DNA of 60,000 nucleotides, taken from contig NC_064045.1 of the NCBI RefSeq assembly GCF_932526225.1, positions 13,822,442 to 13,882,441 on the forward strand, given 5' to 3'. This document shows, one piece after another, positions 1-13,400 of this stretch (position 1 is its first letter; the number at the start of each line of letters is the position of its first letter). The position numbers were made by a program, and so were the translations under genes. Source of the stretch: Nematostella vectensis (taxonomy: Eukaryota > Cnidaria > Anthozoa > Actiniaria > Edwardsiidae). Below the pieces are notes generated by a model, which had not been told where the DNA came from, did not search any database, and worked only from the letters and a program-made list of their open reading frames with translations.

Positions 1-49
1 TTTTCAAAATCTGACCGTGATTATAAAACAGAGTTGCTAATCACTGCCA

Positions 50-215
50 CTTGAGTAGAAGGTACGGGAAGGCGCCCCAGGCAGCCGCCATAAAACTCAT
101 GTCTGACCACGGAACACAGCTTAGATCGAAACTGTTGGTTTTGTATAGGAAGGAGAACTGGAAAACCCGGAGAAAAACCCTCTGAGCAAAGGCGAGACCA
201 ACTAACTAAAATCAC
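50..215. mobile_element. SINE-like dispersed repeat, copy 1
   Basis: Shares an ordered series of blocks with 12,345-12,560: ACTCATG.CTGACCAC, a CACAGCT block, TGGTTGGTTTT, GAAAGGAG, and ACCCTC.GAG. Divergence is moderate. Two copies in 60 kb and lack of coding capacity suggest a SINE; class not established. Confidence 0.5.
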
Positions 216-805
216 CAGGGGCGGATCTAGCTTTTTGCCAAGGAGGGGGGGGGCTTGACCCAAAATTTTTTTGTCATTATTCTCTTCCGTAAAGATTTTG
301 GAATCGACACAATGAAAACAATAAAAAAGGCAGTCCAAGAGGGGTTGGGAGGAGGTAAACTCCCTACCCCCCCTCCCCCGTATATCCGCTACAGCACACT
401 TGTGTGTGAGAAGCGCCATCCGTTCAGCTTCTCTCTATATAGCTGTTTCAAAAAGGTTGTCAGCTTTCAGCTCTTTTTTTGTAGAATTGGCATCTAGAAC
501 AGCGAGGTGTCATTAATAAAGTACATTTTGCTTCTACTCAAACTGCCTTACAGTCTGGGCGCGTGGGGGTCAGCGGCCCTTAACCCATTATTGAAATAGT
601 AGTTGATTCTTGTACAACACACCAAAAATTATATTAGGGGAACATCCCGAGTTTTAACGACAATTATATGCGGTCACAGTGATTTTCTCAGATCAAAAAA
701 TGGGGACACCGACTCCCACGTTTGATTCCGCGGGCGCTCTGTTTTCAACGTTAAAAATACAATCTGCAATCGCAAGTCAACTTCGACTTGTATAGAATGC
801 ACATG

Positions 806-1166
806 GTAAGTTAATCACTTAGAACGATCGTGGTAAGTTAATCACTTAGAACGCCCGTGGTAAGTTAATCACTTAGAACGCCCGTGGTAAGTTAATCACT
901 TAGAACGCCCGTGGTAATTTAATCACCTAGAACGCCCGTGGTAATTTGATCACTTAGAACGCCCGTGGTTAGTTAATCAATTAGAACGCCCGTGGTAAGT
1001 TAATCACTTAGAACGCCCGTGGTAATTTAAACACTAAGAACGCCCGTGGTAATTTAATCACTTAGAACGCCCGTGGTAAGTTAATCACTTAGAACACCCG
1101 TGGTAATTTAAACACTAAGAACGCCCGTGGTAATTTAATCACTTAGAACACCCGTGGTAATTTAAT
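806..1166. repeat. 27-bp minisatellite beside donor of exon 21
   Basis: About 13 copies of a unit containing GGTAAGTTAATCACTTAGAA and CGCCCGT. It ends about 30 bases from the 5' splice site at 1,196. Many units contain GGTAAGTTA, a perfect minus/plus look-alike only on the plus strand, so it does not mimic the local minus-strand donor. Confidence 0.9.
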
Positions 1167-1195
1167 CAGTTAACATAATCAGAACATAATCTCAC

Positions 1196-1432
1196 CTTGC
1201 GTAAATCGTTTCGGTCGGCTTTTCTGACGATAACGATAATGACGAGGTATCCCGTGAGAATGGAGACAATGGTGGCCAGTACAGCCACGTTACCAGACTC
1301 CCCCAGACGGGACATTTCCAAGAATACTTTGTTGAAGTCGATTGGGTTGGGTGCCACAATCATGCTGCCACCGAACGCGGTGAGGTGGTCACACAGACAC
1401 TGAAGAGAGGTGGCAGTAGTCTGAGCACCGGC
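1196..1432 (-). CDS. PKD1-like exon 21: GPS cleavage site and first TM helix
   Basis: Acceptor CTTTCTCTAG and donor AAG/GTGAGA; 237 bases, phase 0 both sides. LQCLCDHLTAFGGSM completes the GPS; NPIDFNKVF is the typical polycystin-1 linker; then a hydrophobic span (VAVLATIVSILTGYLVIIVI) ends in basic residues (VRKADRNDLRK), as in the first membrane helix before the PLAT domain. The next exon lies left of the window. Confidence 0.92.
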
Positions 1433-4400
1433 CTAGAGAAAGAGGGAGACATGTCATCAATAAGGCATATTAATCAATGGCTGTCGTTTTTCTAAATAGT
1501 CTAAAAGAGCCTGGGGCAAGCGAGCGGGAGACCTGTGATATTCTAAAACGTTAGGGACTAGGCTCTATTTCCAAGAGGGCTGCCAGCAAAATCGTAGTAA
1601 ACACGAATTCCTGCAAGTTTACGTGGAAATTCTCGACTTACAAAGCTCTAGAGCGATAAAATACGAAAAAAATATTAAAGCAGACTCCCAACAACAGTAT
1701 AATGACATATAACAACAATTACAACAACAGGCAGGTTAGACACAGATCACAGGAGAGGTGAGGCGTTGGGAGCACCCGCTTGAAAAAAGGAATTGGACAA
1801 ACAGAAAACAATATTAAACTTAAGATACTGAAAAAAAAACACTTTCCCAGTCCCTAACTTTACGCCAGTTCCAAGCGACTAAAAAAGCAACACAAAAAAA
1901 AAATAGAATAAACGACTAAAAGCCATAAAGCGGAGAGAACAGGAACCACAGACCCCATACTCCACCCTCCCCCCCCCCCCCCCCCCCCTCCCACAAACAA
2001 TGTTGGATCACGGTTCACACGGTTCAAGTTATATTTAGAGGATTACAACGATGTATCGATGTATTGGGAGGAGGGGGGAGGGAGGGGTGATAGACAAATT
2101 CATATGTGGTAGTATCAAAATCACAAAGCCGTGCCATTATTTTAGGCCACGACTGAAGCTTCTTTTACTGTAAAGAATTCCATTGACTGACCGTGCACCC
2201 TGCCCCAAGCCACTTCTGCTCGTCTTCAGACCAAAACAGGCAACCCGGTAGTGTGACCTTCATCGTGTAGTTGACGTCTGTTGTTGGGTCGTACTCGAGA
2301 CTTGACGGGTCGTAGATCGAGAGCTCCTTTTCCTCCATGCAAGCCCGCTTTTCTCGGCCATGACCAAAACAAGAACGTTTTCTACAAAAAAGTATAAGTT
2401 ATCGCTAAGAGGCGATGTGTCAACTGATCCAAAAGGCGGACAGATGTAAAAACAGACGAGAAACGGACAGACAGACAGACAGACAGACAGGAAGTACGCA
2501 AACAGATCGACAGCCCGCCAAACAGACAGATGGACAAACTTGCGTAACGAGCAAACAACGGGTCAAGAACATGGAAAGAAATAATCAAAACGAATTAAAC
2601 AAGAAAGGGACAGAAGAAATAATGGACTAACAGATAAACGGACCACAGACAGACGGACGGACGGACGGACAGACAGACAGACGTAAGATAGCCGTAAAAA
2701 GAAGGCCTACTTTCTTCGTTGAGTTTCGTGAGGCTCCATTCCAATATACCAAGTGCCTTTCTGAGCCTTCGGTATAAACACTTTTCGTCCATCTGTACAT
2801 GTATTCGGTACAGCGGTTCCATCTAGTCTGGTTGCACAGGCTGGTCCTCTTCCGATAACTTGTCGATAGTCAAACGCCGAGCGTTCGGGTCGTAATCGGA
2901 AACGCACGTAAACAGTCACCGGAGCTGTTATTTCAAGCTTGAACACAAAAAATAAAAATAAAAATATTTTATCATATGATACATCTACATTACTCTTAAT
3001 TGCACTGACTGTCAAACTTGAATTTCTATGATGTCTAAATATAGCTTGATAATCAGCTTCTGATTTGAAACCTGCCTTATTTGGAAACCTTCAAAATCAC
3101 ACCTAATTTGGAAACCTGCCTTATATGGAAACCTTCAAGTTCACTGTCATTTTTAAGGTGACTTTGTAACGGGTGGGGAATCGTAGACTTTATAAAATCG
3201 AATTGGAAGTTTAAAAAGACGATTGTCACCATAATCGGTCAATTAAGAGGGAAAAGAAAAGCAGTTTCTCGGTACCATAACTTACAATTGACAGCATTTT
3301 CTTCACATGGAAATTCCTCTATGCCATTCATAAGATTTTTTTTCTTTTTTTTCTTTAGTAATACAACTCCTCACCTCCAAACTCAGTGCCTTGCCCTCTT
3401 CTCCGACTGTCACTATACGGCTCTCTAGGACTCCAAGTTTCATAAAATTTGAAGGCTCTTGGATTTGGTTTGCCTGTTGTGCTGCATTGACGGGAACTCT
3501 TATGTCCAGTGCCTCTCGGAGTCCTGCAACAGGGATCCTACTGCCAGAGTCGGAGGCGAGGTCAATTTCCATTACGTTTGATTCAACCGAGGATGCAGAC
3601 TTGTCATCTTTATAAGGATTCGTAGCCATATCCATGACCTGCGAACGTCATTTAAAACACTTTCATTTTATAACTGTAGTAAAAAACTATGGTCAATTCA
3701 AAAGAGATTGCTATAGAAAACAACAATAGTAACACACAAGACCGATTTAGAGTCTAAAAGGCTAACTTATTGTAGAGCTCGTGCAAACAGCGCCCGCATT
3801 GTTGACAAAACGCTGGCGAGAAGCTGGTGAAACGCAGACGAGACGCTGACAAGAAGCTGTCGAGACATAGACGAGACGCTGAAGAGAGTTGGTGGGATGC
3901 TGACGAGAAACTGGCGAGACCCTGGCGAAACGCAGACGAGAGGCTGACGAGATGCTGGCGAGAAGCTAGTCCAGCAATGGTGGCGCGTGCTTAAATACTA
4001 AGTTGGGAGGCACTGTAAAGTGGTTGTTAACATTTGTCATCAGCCGTGTGAGTGTCAGCAATGCTGGCTTATGTTGGTACTCTTTGCACTGAGCTTAATT
4101 CACACCTACCGTTATCGTGACCGGTCTTGTGTTCTCCCCAAGGAAATCAGAAATACTTCCAGAGAATTTGATACCGGCGTCTCCTTGTCTGTGCATTCTC
4201 TCGCTGAGTTTTGCCGGAGATGCTTTGCAGACCATCATGGACAGTTTGGCCGTGGTTATCACATAGTCAGGCGCATCAGTGATAAGAGGCTTGGCTATGC
4301 TACTTCCTAGGCTTCGTAGATTAGTTAACATCTTTTTCAGGTGTTCTTTGCTCTGACATTCAAGAAATAGACCATTTCAAATAAGTAAAAAAAGGGTGTG

Positions 4401-7400
4401 GTCCCAGAGTGCATTTGACCCCCTGCCTTCCCGCTATTTCGACAATGAGAAATTTACACAATTTGATCAGCTGTAATAAGAAATGAATAAGTGCGTAGGT
4501 GAGGGTAAGACATAGGGCGCGCCCACCCGTTTGCCCGCTGATGCCTGCTCATCTCCTAGACGTGATCCTTTATTTTCCCAAGGCCAACCGTGACCGGAAA
4601 ACAGATTCTATTACTATACATTCTCTTTCCTTACCTCGGCTCCAAACGCACCCCAAAAAGACTTAATCATATTGAATCATTCGATATGCTTTTTTAAATA
4701 TGCAAAAATCATATGAAGAAAACACTGTCTCTGGGAGTCTTGTACCGAGGAATCTTAGTTTCTTTTCAGAGACTTTCTCTATTGACTAAAGATCGTCACT
4801 GATTTTCTCTTTTGATTATAAGTCATAAAGTCATAAAGCAACTGCGGTACGACGACCTTAAAAATTACCAGAATTATGCAGTTTTTCCAAATAAGGAATA
4901 TATTAGTTTCCATATGGAAGTGACCGGGTTTTGCAAAAACGACATTTTTTTGGCTACATTTTCTTGATGCTATCGCTTTGTATATCCAAAGCCGATAAAA
5001 GAGAGGTGCATGCAAAACTTAGTAAATTCACAAGCGAAACAAAATGATGGTGGAAAAAGGCAGCACTCACTTGTAAATGCTCAGTGGTGCTTTTCCCGCG
5101 AACTTTGCCTGCTGCACTTGCAATCAAGTTGCCAAATCCCCCCAAAAGGCATGTATGAGCCTGCTTTAATCGGTCGGCGATGTCACCATTGGCTTTCGTG
5201 CTAGTCAGAAGGCTTAACATCCTGGTCAACATATCGAGGGCATGATTCTGCAGGTGTAGACAAACAAACCTATTTAGTCGCAACTTTGGTCAATATTTTG
5301 AGGGCGACACCTTTGAAAATGTGAACACCCTGGCAAGCTTACTTGCTATTTTGAAAGGTAGGGTGGTGGTGGGGAAGAGGGCATAGTCCACAAATGTAAA
5401 ATCACTTGACGCTTTCCATTCTGCAAAAATACCGGTTAGAATTTCCGGAAATTTTCGTGGTCGAAAGGAACGGGCTCGTACTAAAAGATCACGTGTTTAC
5501 TTCCACAGGCAACCCACTTTGGATTTTAGTTGTTCTAAAATGGCGGGGATCTGTGACCGCGACGGACTTTGACAGAAAAAGATGAAATGGAAAACAAAAT
5601 TTCCAGAGTTGTGGACAACCTTGAAAGGTTGTCGGCAATTTCCGAAAACATTTTCCGGGAAAACTCGCGTCCCATTTGATCTCGGATCAGAATTTCCGGA
5701 TTACTTTTACAAATGGAAAGCATTTGGACAACGATATTCAGGGCTCCCACTGGCGAGCTGGTTCAAACCACTGGCTGACCCATGCACTTGCAGCCTGGTT
5801 CAACACACTGACTGACCCATGCACTTGCAGCCTGGCTCAACACACCGACTGACCCATGCACTTGCAGCCTGGTTCAACACACTGACTGACCCATGCACTT
5901 GCAGCCTGGTTCAACACACTGACTGACCCATGCACTTGCAGCCTGGCTCAACACACTGACTGAACCATGCACTTGCAGCCTGGCTCAACACACTGACTGA
6001 CCCATGCACTTGCAGCCTGGTTCAACACACTGACTGACCCATGCACTTGCAGCCTGGTTCAACACACTGACTGACCCATGCACTTGCAGCCTGGTTTAAC
6101 ACACCGACTGACCCATGCACTTGCAGCCTGGCTCAACACACTGACTGACCCATGCACTTGCAGCCTGACTCAACACACTGACTGACCCATGCACTTGCAG
6201 CCTGACTCAACACACTGACTGACCCATGCACTTGCAGCCTGACTCAACACACTGACTGACCCATGCACTTGCAGCCTGACTCAACACACTGACTGACCCA
6301 TGCACTTGCAGCCTGGCTCAACACACTGACTGACCCATGCACTTGCAGCCTGGTTCAACACACTGACTGACCCATGCACTTGCAGCCTGGTTCAACACAC
6401 TGACTGACCCATGCACTTGCATCCTGGTTCAACACACTGACTGACCCATGCACTTGCATCCTGGTTCAACACACTGACTGAACCATGCACTTGCAGCCTG
6501 GCTCAACACACTTACTGACCCATGCACTTGCAGCCTGGTTCAATAAGGAGGCAATCGACAAATGTAAAACACTGGCGGGCTCACTCGCAGCTTTGGACAA
6601 AATAATCAGAGGGGGTCTACATGCGGAATGACTTTGGTCACAGCCGGTAAACTGCAAGTTTAACACATTTTAAGATATGGTAGATTATATTGCTGCCACA
6701 CATGTAACGCACATACCTGCGTTTCCATAGTAACCTGTCCCTCGTCGTTAGACGCTGCCGTTATGATTGGCCCGATAGCCATTATGTCATCAAGGCTGTT
6801 GATAGGTGTTGACGCCATGTTACGGATTATAGCTTCCTTGGCCTGAAAATATCAAAGCCAATCACGCCCCCATTTCACACTCCCGCGCTTTACCACACAA
6901 AGCATCAATAATCAGACTTCATTCGTAGATTGATATTTTGTAGTTTTCTTGCAAATAAACCATTGTATTTAAAATTGTAAAAAATAACAAAGCATGGCAT
7001 GCAAGATTCATCAAACGATATAACAAAAAGTAGAGTAAATACCGCCAGCTACATATCAATAAAATGATTGTATATTATTACTGTTGTTGTTGTGGTAATG
7101 GTGGTGGTGGTGGTGGTGGTGTTGGTTGTTGTTGTTGTTGTTGTTATATTACCTTAGCTTTTTGATCTGGGGTCATAGTCTCGTCTGGTACCATGTCCAG
7201 GGATTCCAGTACCGCTGACGCCATCGCGGAAGCACCGTGTAGGTCGCCGGATCTTAGCATACTTGCCATCACATTGTCATCGCCCGACGCAAGTTTTTTG
7301 ATAGAAGAGAAAAACGCTGTAGGGTCTAAGGATGGCTTTTCTACCTGGTGTGAATAAATAGAAAGAATCATGAAGGATGGTTAAAATGACGTATTTAGGA

Positions 7401-10400
7401 TGGTTAACGGTCTAACGATGGTAGAAAAAAAGATTGATGAAGGGTGAATTATACAAATTAATATTAAAGCGGCACTGACGCCAGCTTTCCTACGCGGTCA
7501 GAGGACCGACGGAAACCTCAACCGAGGTCTATTAGAATCCGTGCTATTTAACAGGCCATCCGCTCTAAATTATCAGTCACATCCTTAAAGAAACTTCCAA
7601 TAGACACACTGTTTTCAATATTTTGAAATATTTTTCGTGTTTTCCGTTAAAAGTCATTAAAATTGTTTCGTAATCGACCTGCAGTAAACTGATGACATTG
7701 TCGCTTTAAGGATGAATATTTAAAGAATCAGTTAATACTTAGTATGCCCCTTCAGCTTCAGAGGGGAGAAGGCAGTTTTTGGTACGGCACGCTGACGAAG
7801 CCTCTCTGGAAATCGCGCCTATTACCGTACCTTGACGCTGATGCCAACCCTACTCGAGGCGTGTGCCGAGTCAGCTACTATCACGTTTGCGTCGAGCTTA
7901 AACCCTTCTGACTCCACTCCACCCGGCAAGGTGATGCCTCGGCATGACGTCATCCCTCCTCTGCAAGCGGTGAACCAAACACCTTTTGAATTCTTTACCT
8001 GTAAGGGATACATAATATGACTTAAAGAATGCCAATTACGCCGCCATTTGATGCTCCCGCTCAATGGCGATTCACACAAAACATCCATTTCCATCGGCTA
8101 ATTCAAGCAAAAAGCCAATATATTTTCAATCAAATATCGTTAATAACATATCAGACTTCATTCGTAGATTGTTATTTTGAAGTTTCCCTGCAAATAAACC
8201 GCTGTATTTCCAATGATAAACAATAACAAACACCATTGGAATCCTTTACCTGTAAGGGATACACAATTCAAGCCTAAGACATGAAAATGTCGCATTAGAA
8301 AGGTTAAAGGCTGTTACATGTGAATTTTGGGCAAACTTCTATCAAGGGATGTAGTTTTTGTCAATGTTGTTTCTCACGGATTCACAATAGATAACGAACG
8401 AACGTGCCAATAATTGACAAGGCTGTATAGGCATATTTGATATACAAAATACCTGAATTTTTTTTCTTGAAAATCAAGCAAATACATACTTTTACATGAA
8501 TAGCTTTGAAATTCAAGCCTAATTCAAGCATGACTCCGGCTAACAATCAATTATGAGTTTACCATGCTAGTTTTACAGGCGCAATTGGGAAAAGCTGACA
8601 TAGGAAAACCGCGAAGTAAAGTATACAATACCTCTGTTACACTACTCACGTCAAGCCGATATGTCAGCGGTGTGTCCTGGTCTTGCCAGCCTTCACATGA
8701 CAAGGCGAATGTCGTTTCCAGGGCTCTTCCCTCAGGTGGCATTAGCTGGCATCGGCCACCCTGTGGTGGCGCGTTCGTGAGAAACTCGTACGAGGTTTTT
8801 CCCTCGCTACCACTTCGCCCAGCTTTCACAAGCAAACGGTATCTAGAAGTGACAATTACCCTCAAATAAATTAAATAAAAATAAATATATATAAATAAAA
8901 ATAATACTTTCAAATTTGCTTGGCAACAAAGCTTAAAAGTTTGATAAAATGGAAAATGACCAGAGTAGGTTCGATTGACAAATGTTATTTTTTTCTTGTA
9001 TAGATGCGTTCATTCACTACATGGGGCATTCGCAAAGTTCCACTTTCTTATTTTGTCAAATGAGAAAAGGTGTATGTACCTTTTTTAACTAATTTTCCAA
9101 CAATTTAAAACACGATAAAAAAGATGATTAATCTAGGAAATGGTTGATAATCTTGAGTTTCTAGAAGATGAAGCACTATTACCTTTCATAAATAAATTAT
9201 ATTCTACGAACAGGATCAGCGGTGAATCGTACCTGAAATGCGCATCGAGCTTATTTGCCTTGAGCTTCAAAAAATCGTTTCCCGGGTGATGATCGATCAT
9301 CGATGTGAAGTCTGACAACTCATGCCACGAGGGTGGAGACCCTTGGGACTCCTTTTGCAGGCTCCACTCATATGACATCCCATGTGCACAGTCCTTTTCA
9401 CACTCAGCCTTAACGGCGAGCTCAGTATTGATGGCGGCCGATACACCACAGTTCTCTAAGCATCTGATGAAAGCAGCAGAATGAAATATACGCGATCGGG
9501 ATACTTACTGCATTGCTGTTGTTTATATATGTTAAATGACACTTCATGACAAGAAATGTTACTTTAGATACAGACGCCATCTCGTTTTACTCCCATTGTT
9601 TTGCGTTTATTGTGGACGTATTTGGATGTTATTTTATGTCATATCATGGGAATAAGGTCTAGTACTTTATCGGTAGCACTATATAGTTTTTGTTGTTTCT
9701 TTGTTGTTGTTGTTTTTGTTTTTACTCCGACAAATTAACCCTAAGCGAAATCAGCTTGTATTATGAAGGTATACCATGGAATGTCGTGTCATGCTGTCTC
9801 GCGTCAGCTCATGTCGTATCAGGTCATGTCGTGTCGAGTCATGTCGTGCCGAAATCATGTCGTGTCGTATATAGATCATGTCGTGTCATGTATGGATCAT
9901 GTCGTTTCGTGTCGTGTCGTGTCCTGCAAAGATCATGTCAAGTCGTGCCAGGCCATGTCGTGTCGTCTTAGATCATGCGGTGTCGTGTAATTTCATCTCA
10001 GGTCGTGTCAGGCGATGTCATGTCGCGTCAGATCATGTCGTGTCGATCGTGTATAGATCATGTCGTGTCATGTATAGATCATGTCGTGTCGTCTAGATCA
10101 TGCTGTGTCGTGTCGCGTCAGATCATGTCGCGGGTGCCGTGTAATTTCATCTCAGGTCGTGTCAGGTGATGTCCTGTCGTGTATAGATCATGTCGTGTTG
10201 TGTCGCTTTAGATTATGTCATGTCATGTAGAGATCATGTCGTGTCGTGTCAGGCGATATCGTGTTGTATCGCGTCATACAATAGCACGTGATGTGATTTT
10301 ATGAGATGAGACTATTAGGTTCACCTGATTTTGAGCATTGGTGGGTCACCAAGAACAACCTCAATAGTCTGAGTAAACTCAGCTGTACTGAACTCTTTCT

Positions 10401-13400
10401 TGATAACCACCGTGACGTCATAACTCTTCCCAACCTGCATTGCACCAAGGTTAACCTTCACAGTTCGATACTTAGAACTCAGTCTTCCGATCCCCGTTCC
10501 GTAACACCCGCCAGCGCCCTGGGGCCCAGGAGTGACCACGGGTAAAGAGGTGTAGTTGCCGCTTGGATATGACTCGGTGGTTTCCTTACAAAGCCACAAG
10601 AACTCCATACCTGGAGACGAGGGAAAGGTCAGATTCATGTATGAAACATGCTTCATAGATGACAAAAAATAGGGGACTCAAGCTAAGAGATCACATGACC
10701 TTTCTGGGTGGCAAAATCAAAACAAAATAATCAAACAAAAAAATCAGACAAGGCTGCGCCCGTCACACCAGATAACGACAAAAAATAAAATCTTTAAATG
10801 AAACTAAACTCTTTCTAGAAAAAAAATCTGGCTTTTTCGTAAGCCCAGGATAAGTTGATTCTGATAAGGATTCTTCAAATACTATGCATTTTCCATATGA
10901 TACCTATGACTGCACACCCCCCTCCCCCTCAGCCAATCCTGGGTACGCGCCGAGAACTGCAGTTGCAAGGAGCTTCCATTGTTTCCGTTAAGTCTGCTTC
11001 CGCAGAAGACTGTATGAAACACTAAAAAAACTCACCACTGTAGTCCCCAGGCTCTGCTCTCTTGTCTCGTGAGGGCGAGGCGTCGCACGTGGTCTCTCCG
11101 CTTCCACCACGAGTGACCGCTGACCCGCCATCTATAGAGGCTTCAAGTTCTGCTCTGTTGAAATTTACAAGTCCCCAGGCATAGCTCTTTACTTCGTCGT
11201 TGTCACCTGGGCAGCTCACGGTATACAGAACAATATACGAACCCCACTGCACACTTTCTTTGTCGATAACCAGAGGATAATTCGACTTGGAGTCATTTCT
11301 TTTTACCATTTTACCGATGGCGCCGTCAGAAAACTCCCTTATTTCCCATATGTGGTTGTTATTTGAGGCGTGATGGCAGCTTGGGTAGAGTATTTGGGCT
11401 TCAACGGTAAAGGCCTCGGCAATTGAGACGACGATTGCATGATCAGCGGTGGTGTTCGCTAGGCTCGTTATATTGATGGTAGGCATACAGCATGTAGCAT
11501 TTGGGGCGGTACGATTTGTGTCTGTGATCAGAAAAGGAATGTTTTAAAGTTTAAGGTTTGTTTCCCAATATGTAACTTGGTATTCAGTTTTTACTTGAAC
11601 ACAGAGCGGATCTAAAGGGGAACCGCCATGAAGTATAATATATCAGCTAAACATGATCTGAAGAGGGCAACATTACGATGGCCAACTAATTGTTAAACCT
11701 AATAGCACGTGACATTGATGGTATATCTATTAAGAATCCACTTTATTTAAAACAAATTGTTTAAACCTTCAGATTCGCAAAGGGTGACCTTTCCGTCTTA
11801 GATGGTAATTTGTCATGCATCAAATGTTCACCCTACAGGGCAGGTGGTGGTGCCCCCCAATATATATAAAAAAATTACAAGGAAATGACCAGTAGGGACG
11901 TGGCTGTGCCCCCAATATTTTCTTAATGTTTCTGTATTTCCCCCCCCCCCCCCTCCCCAACCTTACGTGGCCTGCTACGGCTATGCCCTAAAAATGCTTC
12001 TAAAAGCGTTTTTTATGTACTAGTAGGTAAATTTAACAATTTAACAATATCCTTGACTGACCTATAGGCTCAAGTTTCACATCCCCTGTGAAGTCTACCC
12101 CATCTTTCTTCCCTCCATCGATGATCTCGGTCTTGATCTTGTTCTTGAGATATTCCCTGTGGCTTGGTGCAGTGCTGACGATTTCTGCTTTGATGTAGGT
12201 GCTGCCGGGGCTACAGGGATCATACCATCGAATAAAAAATGTGGATTTAAATAAACGAATAAATGGGAGAAGCTAACCACTCCCATTGTACCTGGGATAC
12301 TGAATCTATTAGAGCTCAGATAAAACGTGGTAGAAGAATCGGAGGCAGAAACCATAGGACTCATGCCTGACCACAGATCACAGCTCACACCGAAATGGTT
12401 GGTTTTTGTGAAAGGAGGAAAACTGCAGAACCCTAAGATCAAACCCTCGGAGGAAAGGTGAGGTCCAGCCACCTCAATTCGAGTCAGAACAGGGAATTGA
12501 ACCCCAAATCCAGTGGGAGCCAAAGGCAAGGAAGGGTGATGCACAGCTGATTGTGTATCCAAGTAATTGCTATTGAGATAGCTTTTTATGGTTATCATCA
12601 TTATCACCATCACCGTCATCATCAACACCACTCCTATCATCGCCATCGCCATCGCCATCGCCATCGCCATCGCCATCGCCATCGCCATCGCCATCGCCAT
12701 CGCCATCGCCATCGCCATCGCCATCGCCATCGCCATCGCCATCACCATCGCCATCGCCATCGCCATCGCCATCGCCATCGCCATCGCCATCGCCATCGCC
12801 ATCGCCATCGCCATCGCCATCGCCATCGCCACCATCACCACCACCACCACCACCATCACCATAACCACCACCATCACCATTACCTTAAATCGATGACAGT
12901 CACATTGTACACCAGATGACGTGCCATCTCTTTGAGAATCTAGAACACAAAGCAATGAAGTTTATTGTGACCTTTATTTTAGGATTTAAGACAATTACAG
13001 GAGGTGATCAATCGTTAAAAGATTCGAGCTGACTTGAGACTGACTGAGAGGTTGGTAAGCCTGTGATTTTGATGGTTATTGAGAAATTTCTTCACATAAT
13101 CCCTCTTCCAATAATAAATGAAAACAATAACAAAGGTGTGGCTGACAAGAGCTATTTGAAGTATTGTAATACGTTACCAAGTTTTCGTAGAATAGCTTTT
13201 CTGCTTGGTACTGGCTGCTTGAGTGGTTAAGCAGAGACACAGGGAATGGCTTGTCGGCTTTTAGCTGCATCTCAAACGTAGCGTTTTTTATTTCTACAAG
13301 AAGATGGGATACCCATAGTCAGATAACAAGGGAAAAGATGAAAAAGACAGATCAAACGGATAAGAATTTAAAAAAAGGAAAGAGACCAGAAGACATAAAA

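Noticed and set aside
5755-6545. CRISPR-like regular repeats
   Set aside because: Units are directly adjacent without unique spacers, and the genome is eukaryotic; it is a minisatellite. The same holds for 806-1,166 and 30,958-31,745.
12551-12955. His-Arg, Ile-Ala and Ala-Met repeat frames
   Set aside because: Artefact of the ATCGCC satellite next to exon 7.
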